From positions 310,001-374,000 of the forward strand of contig NZ_PVTK01000001.1 in the NCBI RefSeq assembly GCF_003002925.1: a DNA stretch of 64,000 nucleotides, given 5' to 3'. The notes under the pieces are model-generated. The model made no database searches, was not told the origin of the DNA, and worked only from the letters and a program-made list of their open reading frames with translations. The translations under genes were made by a program, and so were the position numbers. The number at the start of each line of letters is the position of its first letter. The stretch's first letter is position 1. Positions 13,979-23,422 of the stretch are shown piece by piece. This stretch comes from Vreelandella songnenensis. Its GTDB lineage: Bacteria; Pseudomonadota; Gammaproteobacteria; Pseudomonadales; Halomonadaceae.

Positions 13979-16900
13979 ACGCGTTGCCATTATCGGCGCC
14001 GCCCATCGTTTTCCAGGAACAACCCCTGAAACGTTCTGGCAGGACCTGCAAGCCGAAAAGGATTTAGTCACCCAAGTGGCCCCCGACCGCTGGAGCCATG
14101 ACGCTTTCTGGCACCCGGACAAACGTCACCCCGGCACCAGCGTGACCTTTGCCGCCGGTAGCCTGGGTGATATCAGCGGCTTTGATGCCGAGTTCTTTGG
14201 TATTTCCCCTCGTGAGGCAGCCAACATGGACCCCCAGCAGCGCATGCTGCTGGAACTTGCCTGGGAAACCATGGAGAGCGCGGGCATCAAGCCCGCCAGC
14301 CTGCGTGGCAGCCAGTGCGGCGTCTTCCTGGGCGTGGCAAGCCTTGATTACTCCTATCGCATGGCCGACGACATGGCGGCCATCGACGCCTCGACCGCTA
14401 CCGGCAACACCTCGAGCATCGCGTCGAACCGCCTCTCCTACGTATTTGATCTTCACGGCCCCAGCATGTCGCTGGATACCGCCTGCTCCTCTTCCATGGT
14501 GGCGTTTCACCAGGCCTGTCAGTCGATCCGCAGCGGCGAAACCAGCATGGCGCTGGCCGGCGGCATCAGCCTGCACCTGCACCCTTATGGGTTCATCATC
14601 TTCTCCAAGGCCAGCATGCTCTCGCCCACCGGCCGCTGCCAGGTGTTCGATGAAGCGGGCAACGGCTACGTGCGCTCTGAAGGGGCCGGGCTGTTCCTGC
14701 TCAAGGATTACGACCAGGCAGTAGCCGATGGCGACAATATTCTGGCCGTCGTGGCAGGCTCGGCCGTCAATACCGACGGGCACAAATCCGGCCTGACGGT
14801 GCCCAACCCCACCGCGCAGATCGACCTGATGCGCCGCGCCTACGAACAGGCCGGCATCACGCCGGACGAAATCGACTACCTGGAAGCCCACGGCACCGGC
14901 ACCGCGGTCGGCGACCCGATTGAAACCCGCGCCATCGGTGAAGCGCTGGGCAAGTACCGTCACTCGCCGCTGCTGATTGGCTCGGTCAAGAGCAACGTGG
15001 GCCACCTGGAAACCGCCTCCGGCGTGGCCGGGCTTGCCAAGGCGCTGTACAGCCTGCAGCACCGTGAAGTGCCCGCCACCATCGGTATCCGCAAGCTGAA
15101 CCCGCGCATCAAGTTCGATGAGTGGAACCTTGAGGTAGTCACCAAGGCGCAGCCGCTGAAAAAGCAGGGCCGCCTGGTCATCGGTATCAACTCCTTCGGC
15201 TTTGGTGGAGCCAACGCGCACGTCATTCTGGAAAGCGCGCCGGAAAAAACCGCACAGCCCGCTGTCACACCGGCTCATGCCCTGCCGGTACGCCTGAGTG
15301 CCAAGAGCCCGGAGGCTCTGGCCGCAAGCGCTCGCACCTTGGCCGCGTTCCTGAACGAGAGCGATAGCGCCTACTACGATATCGCCCACACGCTTTATCA
15401 TCGCCGCGAGCAGCACGGTTTCGGCGCGCTCTGCTTTGCCGAAACCCCGCAGGAAGCCGCCACGGTGCTTGCGCAGTTTGCCGAAGGCGAAAGCCCGGCA
15501 GGCGTGGTGACGCTCGAGCGGCTGAACAACGCCCGCGGGCCGGTGTTCGTATACGACGGCAACGGCTGCCAATGGGAAACCATGGGCCACGACCTGCTCG
15601 ACACCGCCCCGGTATTCAGCGATGCCATCGACCGCGTGGATCGCTTGTTTCAGCAGTATGGCGACTTTTCACTGCGCGACGAACTGGCTGGCCGAAACGG
15701 CGAACACCGCTTCGAGCTGACCGAAATCGCCCAGCCGGCGCTGTTTGCCCTGCAGGTAGCGCTCACCGAGTGGTTGAAAGCCCAGGGCATTACGCCCTCG
15801 GCGGTATTTGGCCACAGCGTGGGTGAAGTGGCTGCCGCCTGGGCGGCGGGCAGCCTAAGCCTGGAAGACGCGGTGAAGGTGATCTACTACCGCAGCTACT
15901 ATCAGGGCAAGACCCGCGGCCTGGGTGAGATGGCCGCCGTGGCCATGAGCGCCGAGGACATCGAACCCTGGCTTGCCCGGCCCGAATTTGCCAAGGTGTG
16001 TCTGGCGGGCGTCAACAGCCCCAAAGGCATTACCCTGGCCGGCGAACGCGAACAGCTGGCCGCTCTTGAAGCAGCCTTGAGCGACCAGAGCATTTTCGCC
16101 AAGCGACTGCCGCTGGATTACGCCTTCCACAGCCCGGCCATGGACAGCATCCAGGCCGGCGTCATCGAAGCGCTGGCAGGCATTACCCCTCGCCCGACCC
16201 AGCTACCCTACTACTCGACGGTTACCGGTCAGATCAGCCAGGGCACCGAGCTTGGCGCCACCTACTGGTGGAAGAACATTCGCGAACCGGTATTGTTCGA
16301 CCACGCCGCCACGGCACTGATCGAGCAGGGCTACAACGTGTTTGTCGAGGTCGGTGCGCACCCCATTCTGCGCCGCTACCTCAACGAGTCGCTGCGCCAG
16401 CAGGAGCGCACGGGGCTCGTCATCGGCACGCTAGAGCGCCACAAGCCGGGCCTTGAATACCTGAACAAGAGCGTCAGCCAACTGCTGCTGAGCGGGCTTG
16501 CGCTGAATGTGCAGCATCTTTTCCCCGTGGAAGGCCAGCACGTGCTGCTGCCGCGCTACGCCTGGCAGCATACTCACCACTGGGTCAACAGCACTCAGGA
16601 CAGCCAGGGCCTGCTTTCGCGCTACTACCAGCACCCGCTGCTGGGCTACCCGCTTGCCCAGCAGGAACACACCTGGGAAAGCCAGCTGGATACCAAGCGC
16701 GAGCCCTGGCTTGCCGACCACGTGGTGGGCGAAGGCGCCGTATTCCCGGGCGCCGGGTTTGTCGAGCTCACGCTGGCCGCCGCACTTGCCCAGCACGATA
16801 CCCCGCTTCTGGATATCGAAGAGCTGGAAATTCGCGCGCCGCTGTTGCTGGACGGCCCCAACGGCCGCGCCATGCGCCTGACCCTCGACCCGGATGACGG

Positions 16901-19900
16901 GCGCATGGACATCCACTCCCGCGAGCCGGCCAACGGCAGTGAGTGGCAGCTCAACGCCGTGGCCCGCACCATGCGCGAAAGCCGGGGCTTTTTGCTCGAA
17001 CGCCAGGCGCCGACACTGCCCAAGCGGGTACCGGACTACACCCTCGAAGACCATCTGCAGATGGCCGAGCGGATCGGCCTGCACTACGGCCCGGCCTTCC
17101 AGGCGATCAGCCACGGCTGGATCGAGGAAGACGCCGTCATCGGCGAGATCAAGCTTTCCAGCGACGTCGAGGCCCAGCTTGCTTCTCTGCACGTGCACCC
17201 CGGCATTCTGGACAGCGCCTTCCAGATGTTCATTCCGCTGCTGGCCCAGCACAGCGAGTTCGCCGCCCAGTTGGCGTTCGTACCCGTACGCGTAGGCCGT
17301 ATTCAGGTGAACACTCAGGCCGGCACGCCCGTGCTGGCCCGCGCGGTCATGGGCAAGCGGGCACCGCACTCCTTCACCGCCGACTTTGAGCTGTTCGACG
17401 CCGAAGGCCGCGCCGTGGCCGTGCTCAGCCAGACCCGCTTCAAGGCGATTCGCCTGAACCGCGCCCATCACCAGCAGTTCAGCTACCTGGATGTCGAGCT
17501 TACCCCGGCACCGCTGACCGCCGCGGCCATGACATTGCCTGCCGAGTCGTTGACTCACCTGGCAGGCCTCGGTGAACGCTACGCGGCTCACACCGGCCAG
17601 CGCTACGCCCAGGAAATTGCCCCGCTGCTGGATAGCCTGAGCGAAGCGTTCAGCCAGCAGGGCCTGGCGGTGGAGGGCAGCGACGACCAGTTGGCACCGG
17701 AAACCATCTGGCAGCTGCTGGTGCAGGATTATCCGGACTACTTTGTCCCCATTCACCTGGTCGGGCGCCTGGGTATGCACCGCCAGGCGCTGCAGGGCGG
17801 CACCACGCCCCTCGATGAGCTGGGCATTTCCGCCGAGCATCTCGCCCGGCTGAACCGCGTGCTGATCGGCGAACCCGGCTGGCAACTGCTGGCGGGCGAA
17901 CTCGGCGAGCTTGCACGCGCAGCCCTTGGGGAGCTTGCAAGTGGCGAGCGCCTTGCGCTGCTCGAGGCCGGCCCGTGTGCGCCGGCATTGGGCCAGCGTT
18001 TGCTTGAAGAGCTGGCACACTCCGCGCCAAACGCGCCTTACCACTACCGGGCGATGACCACCCACGACAGCGCCCGCTACCAGGCCGAGCAGCTTCAGGA
18101 GCGCTTCCCGCTCATGGACGTGCAGCCGCTGGACGGTGCGCCTCAAGCACTGGCGGGCACTGAAAAGGCCCAGCTGGCGTTCGTGAGTGCGGACGTTACC
18201 CAGCCGGCCCTGACGCGTCAGCTGATCGAGGCCCTGCCCGGCCAGCTCGCCCCCGGCGCGCAGGTCATGGTGGTCGCCATTGCCCCCAGCCGCTGGCTGG
18301 ACGATGTGCTGGCCACCCCGGGTATCGACCAAACCGCCCTGGAGCCCGCCATTTTAAGCGAGTGGCTAAGCGCTCAGGGCCTGATGGTGTCTGCCCCCAT
18401 CGAGCTTGAAGAGGGCATGACCGGTGCCTACCTGCTGCACGCACAGATGCCTGCCGCCACGGGCGCTGCCGAGCATGGCCCGGCGCCGTATCAGCTGATC
18501 GTCACAGACGCGGCTACCGATGCGCTGGCCCAGCGCCTGGCAAACGCGCTTATCCAGCGCCAGGCCAAGGTGGTCATCGAGCAGGGCGAACAGGCGCCGG
18601 CAACACTCCTGGACAGGGCGCTGGCTGAATTTGGCGATACCGCCGACGTACTTAACGTGATCGACCTGCGCGGCCTGAGTGGCGACAGTATCGAGGCACA
18701 GACGCAGCGCTGTCACCGCGCCCAGCAGTGGAGCCTGGCCCTTGAAGCCAAGGGGCTGAATGCCGCCACGCTCTGGCTGACCACCCAGGGAGTCAGCCCG
18801 GTATGGCAAACCGGCGAGACACCGCTGGCGCAATTCGACGATGCCGCCTTCTGGGGCTTCGGTCGCTCGCTTGCCAACGAGGCCGTCGGCCATACCGCAA
18901 GCCTGCTGGATATTCCTGGTGACGTAAGCGACGCCGCGCTCAACGCCTGGGCGGATTCGCTGACCTTCGCGGATCGCGAGAACGAAATAGTGATAACCGC
19001 AACCGGCGAGCGCTACGCCACGCGCCTGCGCACGCTTCCCGCCCCGGCACCGGCGAAAACTGCCCAGGCTCCGGCGCGCCAGGCGATGACGCTCGGCTTT
19101 GCTCTGCCCGGCCAGCTGCGCCAGCTGCAGTGGCGCCCGCGCGAGCTTGCCGACCTGAAAGCCGACGACGTGGAAATTCGCGTCAAGGCTACCGGGCTCA
19201 ACTTCCGCGACGTGATGTACACCCTCGGCCTGCTTTCCGATGAAGCCATCGAGAACGGCTTTGCCGGGCCGACGCTGGGCCTCGAGTTCTCCGGCGAAGT
19301 CGTCGCCGTGGGCGAGAACGTGACCCACGTTGCGCCCGGCCAGGCGGTAGTCGGGTTTGGCCCGGCCAGCTTCAGCGACCGCCTGATGGCCAGCCAGCAC
19401 GCGGTGGCCCCGCTGCCGAACGGCGTCAGCTACGCCGCGGCCGCCACCATCCCGACTACCTTCTTCACCGTGTACTACGCGCTGAAACACCTGGCGCGCC
19501 TGGAACCCGGCGAGAAAGTGCTGATTCACGGCGCGGCTGGCGGTGTGGGTATTGCCGCCCTGCAGATCGCCAAGTGGATGGGCGCCGAGATCTACGCCAC
19601 GGTGGGCTCTGAAGAGAAGCGCGACTTCCTGCGCCTGATGGGCATCGAGCGGCTTTACGACTCCCGCTCGCTCACCTTCGCCGAAGAGATTCTGGAAGAT
19701 ACCCAGGGCGAAGGGGTGGATGTCGTGCTCAACTCGCTGGCCGGTGAAGCCATCAACCAGAACCTGCGCGCGCTGCGGCCGTTCGGGCGCTTCCTGGAGC
19801 TTGGCAAGCGCGACTTCTATGAAAATACCCATATCGGCCTGCGCCCGTTCCGTAACAACCTGAGCTACTTCGGCATCGACTCCGACCAGCTGATGAAGGT

Positions 19901-21308
19901 GCAGCCTGCCCTGACCCAGCGCCTGTTCGGCGAGATGATGGCGCTGTTCAACGACGGCACGCTCAGCCCGCTGCCGTTCACCGCCTTCAGCCACAGCCAG
20001 GTGATCGACGCCTTCCGCTACATGCAGCAGGCGCGTCAGATCGGCAAGGTGGTAGTGACCTATGAGCAGCCCATTGCCCCGCCCAAGAACGATGCGTTGG
20101 GTAGTGAAACGCTGACGCTGGACAGCAGAGCAAGCTATCTGGTCACCGGTGGCCTGGGGGGCTTCGGCCTCAAGACGGCCCAGTGGCTGGTGAGCAAAGG
20201 CGCCCGCCAGCTGGTGCTGCTCAGCCGCAGCGGCCCGTCAAGCGACGAAGCCCAGGCGGCCATGGCGGAATTCGAGGCGCAAGGCGTCGAGGTACTCGCC
20301 GCGGCCTGCGATATTACCGACCGCCCCGCACTTGCCGATGTGCTGGCTCGGGTCAAGAGCGAGCTTGGCCCACTGCGCGGTATCGTGCACGCCGCCACGG
20401 TGATCGACGACGGCCTGATTCGCAACCTGGACGCTGAGCGTATCCAAAAGGTGCTGGCCCCCAAGATCGAGGGCGCTCGCCACCTGGACGCCCTGACGCG
20501 CGACGGGCAGCTGGACTTCTTTGTCCTCTACTCGTCGGCTACCACGCTGTTCGGCAATCCCGGCCAGGCCAACTATGTAGCCGCCAACCACTGGCTGGAA
20601 GCGTTTGCCGCCAGCCGGCGCGCTGCAGGGCTTGCCGCTACCTGCGTACGCTGGGGTGCCATCGAGGATGTCGGCTTCCTGGCCCGCAACACCCGCACCC
20701 GCGATGCCCTGCAGGAGCGCCTGGGCGGTTCGGCGCTGCGCTCGGATGACGCGCTCAAGGTGCTCGAGCAGATGCTGGTCACCTCTGGCCCGAGCCTGGG
20801 TGTGCTGGAGCTTGAGTGGGGCGCGCTTGCGCGCTTTTTGCCCACCGCCGAGGCGCCGCGCTTCAACGAGATTGCCCGGGCAAGCGACGACGACGGCAGC
20901 GCCGATTCCGACGACGATATCAGCGCCTTGCTGGCGGATCTTTCGCCAGAGGAGCTGCACACCACGGTGACCGAGCTGCTGCGCGCCGAACTTGCCAGCA
21001 TCCTGCTGATCGAAGAGGAGAAGATCGACGTCAATCGCTCGGTCTACGACATGGGCTTTGATTCGCTGATGGGCGTCGAGCTGATGACGGCGATCGAAAA
21101 CCGTCTGGGCGTTCAAGTGCCGGTCATGGTGCTGAGCGAAGCCTCGACGCTGAACAAGCTTGCCGGGGTGCTGATTCAGAAGCTTCACCAGCATGACGAT
21201 GATGTTGATGAAGCTCCGCAGGATGCGTTAGCCTCCCTGGCCGCGCGCCACGGCGCGGACGCCCTTACTGAAACAGCCGTCACTTCATCGACCACCGAGA
21301 CGCCATGA
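13971..21308 (+). CDS. Fully reducing type I polyketide synthase (WcbR-like)
   Basis: A 2445-residue single-module synthase. Domains in order: ketosynthase (about 1-425; Cys172 in DTACSSS, His307 in EAHGTGT, His345 in NVGHLE); acyltransferase (about 520-830; Ser616 in GHSVGE, and YAFHS, which suggests malonyl-CoA); dehydratase (about 885-1170; His917 in DHVVGEGAVFPG); a 500-residue region where a methyltransferase would sit but with a degraded SAM motif (LLEAGPCAP); enoylreductase (about 1700-2020; GAAGGVG); ketoreductase (about 2050-2290; TGGLGGFG, Tyr2202); and carrier protein (Ser2365 in GFDSLMG). There is no thioesterase. A complete reducing set acting iteratively should make a saturated acyl chain, and release by the adjoining alpha-oxoamine synthase is the natural reading. 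The ATG at 13971 has AGGAG five bases upstream. It overlaps both neighbours. Confidence 0.95.
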   Translation: MTKRVAIIGAAHRFPGTTPETFWQDLQAEKDLVTQVAPDRWSHDAFWHPDKRHPGTSVTFAAGSLGDISGFDAEFFGISPREAANMDPQQRMLLELAWETMESAGIKPASLRGSQCGVFLGVASLDYSYRMADDMAAIDASTATGNTSSIASNRLSYVFDLHGPSMSLDTACSSSMVAFHQACQSIRSGETSMALAGGISLHLHPYGFIIFSKASMLSPTGRCQVFDEAGNGYVRSEGAGLFLLKDYDQAVADGDNILAVVAGSAVNTDGHKSGLTVPNPTAQIDLMRRAYEQAGITPDEIDYLEAHGTGTAVGDPIETRAIGEALGKYRHSPLLIGSVKSNVGHLETASGVAGLAKALYSLQHREVPATIGIRKLNPRIKFDEWNLEVVTKAQPLKKQGRLVIGINSFGFGGANAHVILESAPEKTAQPAVTPAHALPVRLSAKSPEALAASARTLAAFLNESDSAYYDIAHTLYHRREQHGFGALCFAETPQEAATVLAQFAEGESPAGVVTLERLNNARGPVFVYDGNGCQWETMGHDLLDTAPVFSDAIDRVDRLFQQYGDFSLRDELAGRNGEHRFELTEIAQPALFALQVALTEWLKAQGITPSAVFGHSVGEVAAAWAAGSLSLEDAVKVIYYRSYYQGKTRGLGEMAAVAMSAEDIEPWLARPEFAKVCLAGVNSPKGITLAGEREQLAALEAALSDQSIFAKRLPLDYAFHSPAMDSIQAGVIEALAGITPRPTQLPYYSTVTGQISQGTELGATYWWKNIREPVLFDHAATALIEQGYNVFVEVGAHPILRRYLNESLRQQERTGLVIGTLERHKPGLEYLNKSVSQLLLSGLALNVQHLFPVEGQHVLLPRYAWQHTHHWVNSTQDSQGLLSRYYQHPLLGYPLAQQEHTWESQLDTKREPWLADHVVGEGAVFPGAGFVELTLAAALAQHDTPLLDIEELEIRAPLLLDGPNGRAMRLTLDPDDGRMDIHSREPANGSEWQLNAVARTMRESRGFLLERQAPTLPKRVPDYTLEDHLQMAERIGLHYGPAFQAISHGWIEEDAVIGEIKLSSDVEAQLASLHVHPGILDSAFQMFIPLLAQHSEFAAQLAFVPVRVGRIQVNTQAGTPVLARAVMGKRAPHSFTADFELFDAEGRAVAVLSQTRFKAIRLNRAHHQQFSYLDVELTPAPLTAAAMTLPAESLTHLAGLGERYAAHTGQRYAQEIAPLLDSLSEAFSQQGLAVEGSDDQLAPETIWQLLVQDYPDYFVPIHLVGRLGMHRQALQGGTTPLDELGISAEHLARLNRVLIGEPGWQLLAGELGELARAALGELASGERLALLEAGPCAPALGQRLLEELAHSAPNAPYHYRAMTTHDSARYQAEQLQERFPLMDVQPLDGAPQALAGTEKAQLAFVSADVTQPALTRQLIEALPGQLAPGAQVMVVAIAPSRWLDDVLATPGIDQTALEPAILSEWLSAQGLMVSAPIELEEGMTGAYLLHAQMPAATGAAEHGPAPYQLIVTDAATDALAQRLANALIQRQAKVVIEQGEQAPATLLDRALAEFGDTADVLNVIDLRGLSGDSIEAQTQRCHRAQQWSLALEAKGLNAATLWLTTQGVSPVWQTGETPLAQFDDAAFWGFGRSLANEAVGHTASLLDIPGDVSDAALNAWADSLTFADRENEIVITATGERYATRLRTLPAPAPAKTAQAPARQAMTLGFALPGQLRQLQWRPRELADLKADDVEIRVKATGLNFRDVMYTLGLLSDEAIENGFAGPTLGLEFSGEVVAVGENVTHVAPGQAVVGFGPASFSDRLMASQHAVAPLPNGVSYAAAATIPTTFFTVYYALKHLARLEPGEKVLIHGAAGGVGIAALQIAKWMGAEIYATVGSEEKRDFLRLMGIERLYDSRSLTFAEEILEDTQGEGVDVVLNSLAGEAINQNLRALRPFGRFLELGKRDFYENTHIGLRPFRNNLSYFGIDSDQLMKVQPALTQRLFGEMMALFNDGTLSPLPFTAFSHSQVIDAFRYMQQARQIGKVVVTYEQPIAPPKNDALGSETLTLDSRASYLVTGGLGGFGLKTAQWLVSKGARQLVLLSRSGPSSDEAQAAMAEFEAQGVEVLAAACDITDRPALADVLARVKSELGPLRGIVHAATVIDDGLIRNLDAERIQKVLAPKIEGARHLDALTRDGQLDFFVLYSSATTLFGNPGQANYVAANHWLEAFAASRRAAGLAATCVRWGAIEDVGFLARNTRTRDALQERLGGSALRSDDALKVLEQMLVTSGPSLGVLELEWGALARFLPTAEAPRFNEIARASDDDGSADSDDDISALLADLSPEELHTTVTELLRAELASILLIEEEKIDVNRSVYDMGFDSLMGVELMTAIENRLGVQVPVMVLSEASTLNKLAGVLIQKLHQHDDDVDEAPQDALASLAARHGADALTETAVTSSTTETP

Positions 21309-22642
21309 CTGCCCATCGCTCTGATCTAAAACGGCAGTTGCTGGAGCAGGCACGCAAGCGCACCGCGCCGCGTGCCGCTTCTCCCAACGGCAGCGCCAGC
21401 GCTGCCCATGCAACTGCAACGCCTGTAGCCGAGCGCTTTACACGCTTCGACGCCCACCCGGGCTATCAGCAGCTGGCCATGCTGCGCCAGGGCGCCGAGC
21501 AGTTGGGGCTCAAGGACCCCTTCTTCAAGGTACACGAAGGCATCGCCGGCGCTACCAGCGTGATTCAGGGAACCTCCTGTATCAACTTTGCAAGCTACAA
21601 CTACCTGGGTTACTCCGGTGACCCCCGGGTGACCCAGGCCGCCGCTGATGCATTGACCCGCTACGGTACGTCGGTCTCGGCCAGCCGGGTGGTTTCCGGC
21701 GAGCGGCCGATTCACCATGAGCTGGAGCAGGCCATTGCCAAGGCGTACCAGGCCGATGACGCCGTGGCGTTTGTCAGTGGCCATGCCACCAACGTCTCTA
21801 CCCTGGGTTACCTGTTAGGCCCCAAGGATCTGGTGCTGCACGACGAGTACATTCACAACAGCTCCCTGGTAGGCGCACAGCTTTCCGGCGCCAAGCGCAT
21901 GTCGTTTACCCATAACGACCCGGAAGCGCTGGATGCCCTGCTGAGCCGCCATCGTCACCAGTTCGAGCGCGTGATCGTGGTGATCGAAGGGCTCTACAGC
22001 ATGGATGGCGACATCCCGGACCTGCCGCGCTTCATCGAGCTCAAGAAGCGCCATCAGGTATGGCTGATGGTGGATGAGGCGCACTCTTTCGGCGTCATGG
22101 GCGCCACGGGCCTGGGCCTGCACGAGCACTTTGCCATCGACCCGACAGAGGTGGATATCTGGATGGGCACCATGAGCAAGACGCTCTCCGGGTGCGGCGG
22201 CTATATTGCCGGCAACAAGGCGCTGGTCGAGACCCTGCGCTACTTTGCGCCAGGCTTTCTCTATAGTGTGGGCATGCCTGCCCAGGTAGCGGCGCCGTCC
22301 ATCAAGGTGCTCGAGCTGATGCAGCAGGAACCCGAGCGGGTGGAAAACCTCCACACCATTTCGCGTTACTTCCTGCAGCAGGCCAAGGCCCACGGCATGG
22401 ATACCGGGCACAGCATCGGGGCCGCCGTCGTGCCCATCATCGTGGGCAGTTCGCCGCTGGCCGCCCACCTCTCGCATACGCTGCTTGAGCAGTACCATAT
22501 CAACGTGCAGCCCATTCTCCACCCGGCGGTGCCTGAAAAAAGTGCCCGGCTGCGCTTTTTCCTCGCCCATGATCACACTCAGGCCCATATCGACCAGACG
22601 CTGGATGCGCTTGCCACGCTGCTTGCCCAAGCGCAAACCTGA
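21305..22642 (+). CDS. Alpha-oxoamine synthase (serine palmitoyltransferase/KBL/AONS family)
   Basis: A 445-residue fold-type I PLP enzyme. Visible are the SYNYLGYSG segment, SGHATNV, HDEYIHNSS, the DEAHSFGVMG motif with the cofactor-binding Asp and His, and TMSKTLSGCGGY, where Lys292 forms the aldimine. A 50-residue Ala/Arg-rich N-terminal extension precedes the usual start and may dock with the PKS carrier domain. Family members join an amino acid to an acyl thioester with loss of CO2 (AONS, KBL, serine palmitoyltransferase, CqsA). Next to a PKS lacking a thioesterase, it should off-load the polyketide as a long-chain alpha-amino ketone, a sphingoid-like base. The ATG overlaps the PKS stop (ATGA). 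It corresponds to WcbT. Confidence 0.92.
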   Translation: MTAHRSDLKRQLLEQARKRTAPRAASPNGSASAAHATATPVAERFTRFDAHPGYQQLAMLRQGAEQLGLKDPFFKVHEGIAGATSVIQGTSCINFASYNYLGYSGDPRVTQAAADALTRYGTSVSASRVVSGERPIHHELEQAIAKAYQADDAVAFVSGHATNVSTLGYLLGPKDLVLHDEYIHNSSLVGAQLSGAKRMSFTHNDPEALDALLSRHRHQFERVIVVIEGLYSMDGDIPDLPRFIELKKRHQVWLMVDEAHSFGVMGATGLGLHEHFAIDPTEVDIWMGTMSKTLSGCGGYIAGNKALVETLRYFAPGFLYSVGMPAQVAAPSIKVLELMQQEPERVENLHTISRYFLQQAKAHGMDTGHSIGAAVVPIIVGSSPLAAHLSHTLLEQYHINVQPILHPAVPEKSARLRFFLAHDHTQAHIDQTLDALATLLAQAQT

Positions 22643-22646
22643 CACC

Positions 22647-23225
22647 ATGCAGCAACGTCGCTCCCCTCTTGACGGTTCCGCCCTGAACGACTCGGCATCC
22701 GGTGATGCCGAGGAAGACGCTCAGGGCGCTCTGCCTAACTGGTACGTTATCCAGTGCAAGGGGGGCGAATCGTTTCGCGCCGCGGAGCACCTGACCAACC
22801 AGGGCTACGAAGTGTTTCACCCGGTGCTGGATGTCAAACGCCGCCGCCAGGGTAAACCGGTCATGGTGACCGAGCCGCTGTTTCCCTACTACCTGTTTAT
22901 TCGCCTTGATCAGATCGTCAGCAACTGGCGGCCTATCCGCTCTACCCGCGGCGTCCTGCGCCTGCTCACCTTTGGCAACACGCCCATCGCCGTGCCCAGT
23001 GCCCTGGTGGAAGCCCTGCGCGCTCAGCCCCATCGCCAGGAAGGCATACACACCTACTTCAGCGCCGGGGAAAAGGTCACCATCACCGGCGGCCCTTTCA
23101 AGGACCTGGAAGCCATCTTCCAGCGCTGCAAGGGCGAAGAGCGCGCCATCGTGCTGCTGAACGTGCTGCAGCGGCCACAGCACTTAAACATGCCATTGGA
23201 TCAGTTGCGCAAAGGCGACGCGTAA
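22647..23225 (+). CDS. rfaH: RfaH-type NusG paralogue, transcription antiterminator
   Basis: A 192-residue protein: a 30-residue acidic leader, then the NGN domain (NWYVIQCKGGESFRAAEHL, PLFPYYLFIRLD) and a C-terminal KOW region (FSAGEKVTITGGPFKDLEAIF). RfaH binds the ops element in the paused complex and makes RNA polymerase pass over terminators and polar signals in long operons, often for capsule and LPS. It starts at 22647, four bases after the alpha-oxoamine synthase stop, as the last gene of the operon. Being encoded inside a surface-lipid operon is unusual for RfaH. Its likely target is the capsule export operon, whose leader carries a perfect ops sequence (56480-56469). I see no ops upstream of its own operon. 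Confidence 0.92.
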   Translation: MQQRRSPLDGSALNDSASGDAEEDAQGALPNWYVIQCKGGESFRAAEHLTNQGYEVFHPVLDVKRRRQGKPVMVTEPLFPYYLFIRLDQIVSNWRPIRSTRGVLRLLTFGNTPIAVPSALVEALRAQPHRQEGIHTYFSAGEKVTITGGPFKDLEAIFQRCKGEERAIVLLNVLQRPQHLNMPLDQLRKGDA

Positions 23226-23366
23226 GGCACGGCTTCTTGAAGCGCTTGCTGGCTGTTCGCACGCCCTCTTCAGAAAGATTAACTCAGTAAAATTAACGAT
23301 GCCGTTTTACGAGGCGTTTGCGCCTATGTAAAAGATTAATCAGCGCTTTTCATCCTACCTTCGCTA

Positions 23367-23396
23367 TTGACGTCGCTTTCTTCCTTCACCTATAGT
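23367..23396 (+). promoter_or_regulatory. Sigma-70 promoter of the tctCBA-type operon
   Basis: TTGACG at 23367-23372, an 18-base spacer, and TATAGT at 23391-23396. Both boxes differ from consensus by one base. It would give a 5' leader of about 180 bases before the start at 23583. Confidence 0.7.
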
Positions 23397-23408
23397 CTAA
23401 CTTCGTTG

Positions 23409-23422
23409 AAAAATCGATTTTT
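23409..23422. promoter_or_regulatory. Palindrome just after the promoter, candidate operator
   Basis: AAAAATCGATTTTT, a perfect 14-base palindrome beginning 12 bases after the -10 box, where a repressor would block initiation or early elongation. No regulator gene is adjacent, so its partner is unknown. Confidence 0.4.

Noticed and set aside
14064-15590. Long minus-strand reading frame (508 codons) inside the PKS gene
   Set aside because: Antisense frame created by high third-position GC of the PKS; its sequence is low-complexity in Arg, Gly, His and Gln, with no domain, while the plus frame has complete KS motifs.
19341-19352. ops-like GGCGGTAG inside the PKS gene (and another within pgm, minus strand)
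   Set aside because: Lies mid-gene and does not continue as GCGTG; the eight-base core is expected by chance in such GC-rich DNA.
16431-19994. Two further long minus-strand frames (633 and 542 codons) under the PKS gene
   Set aside because: Same codon-bias shadow effect; composition is unlike a real protein and the sense strand encodes AT, DH, ER and KR domains.
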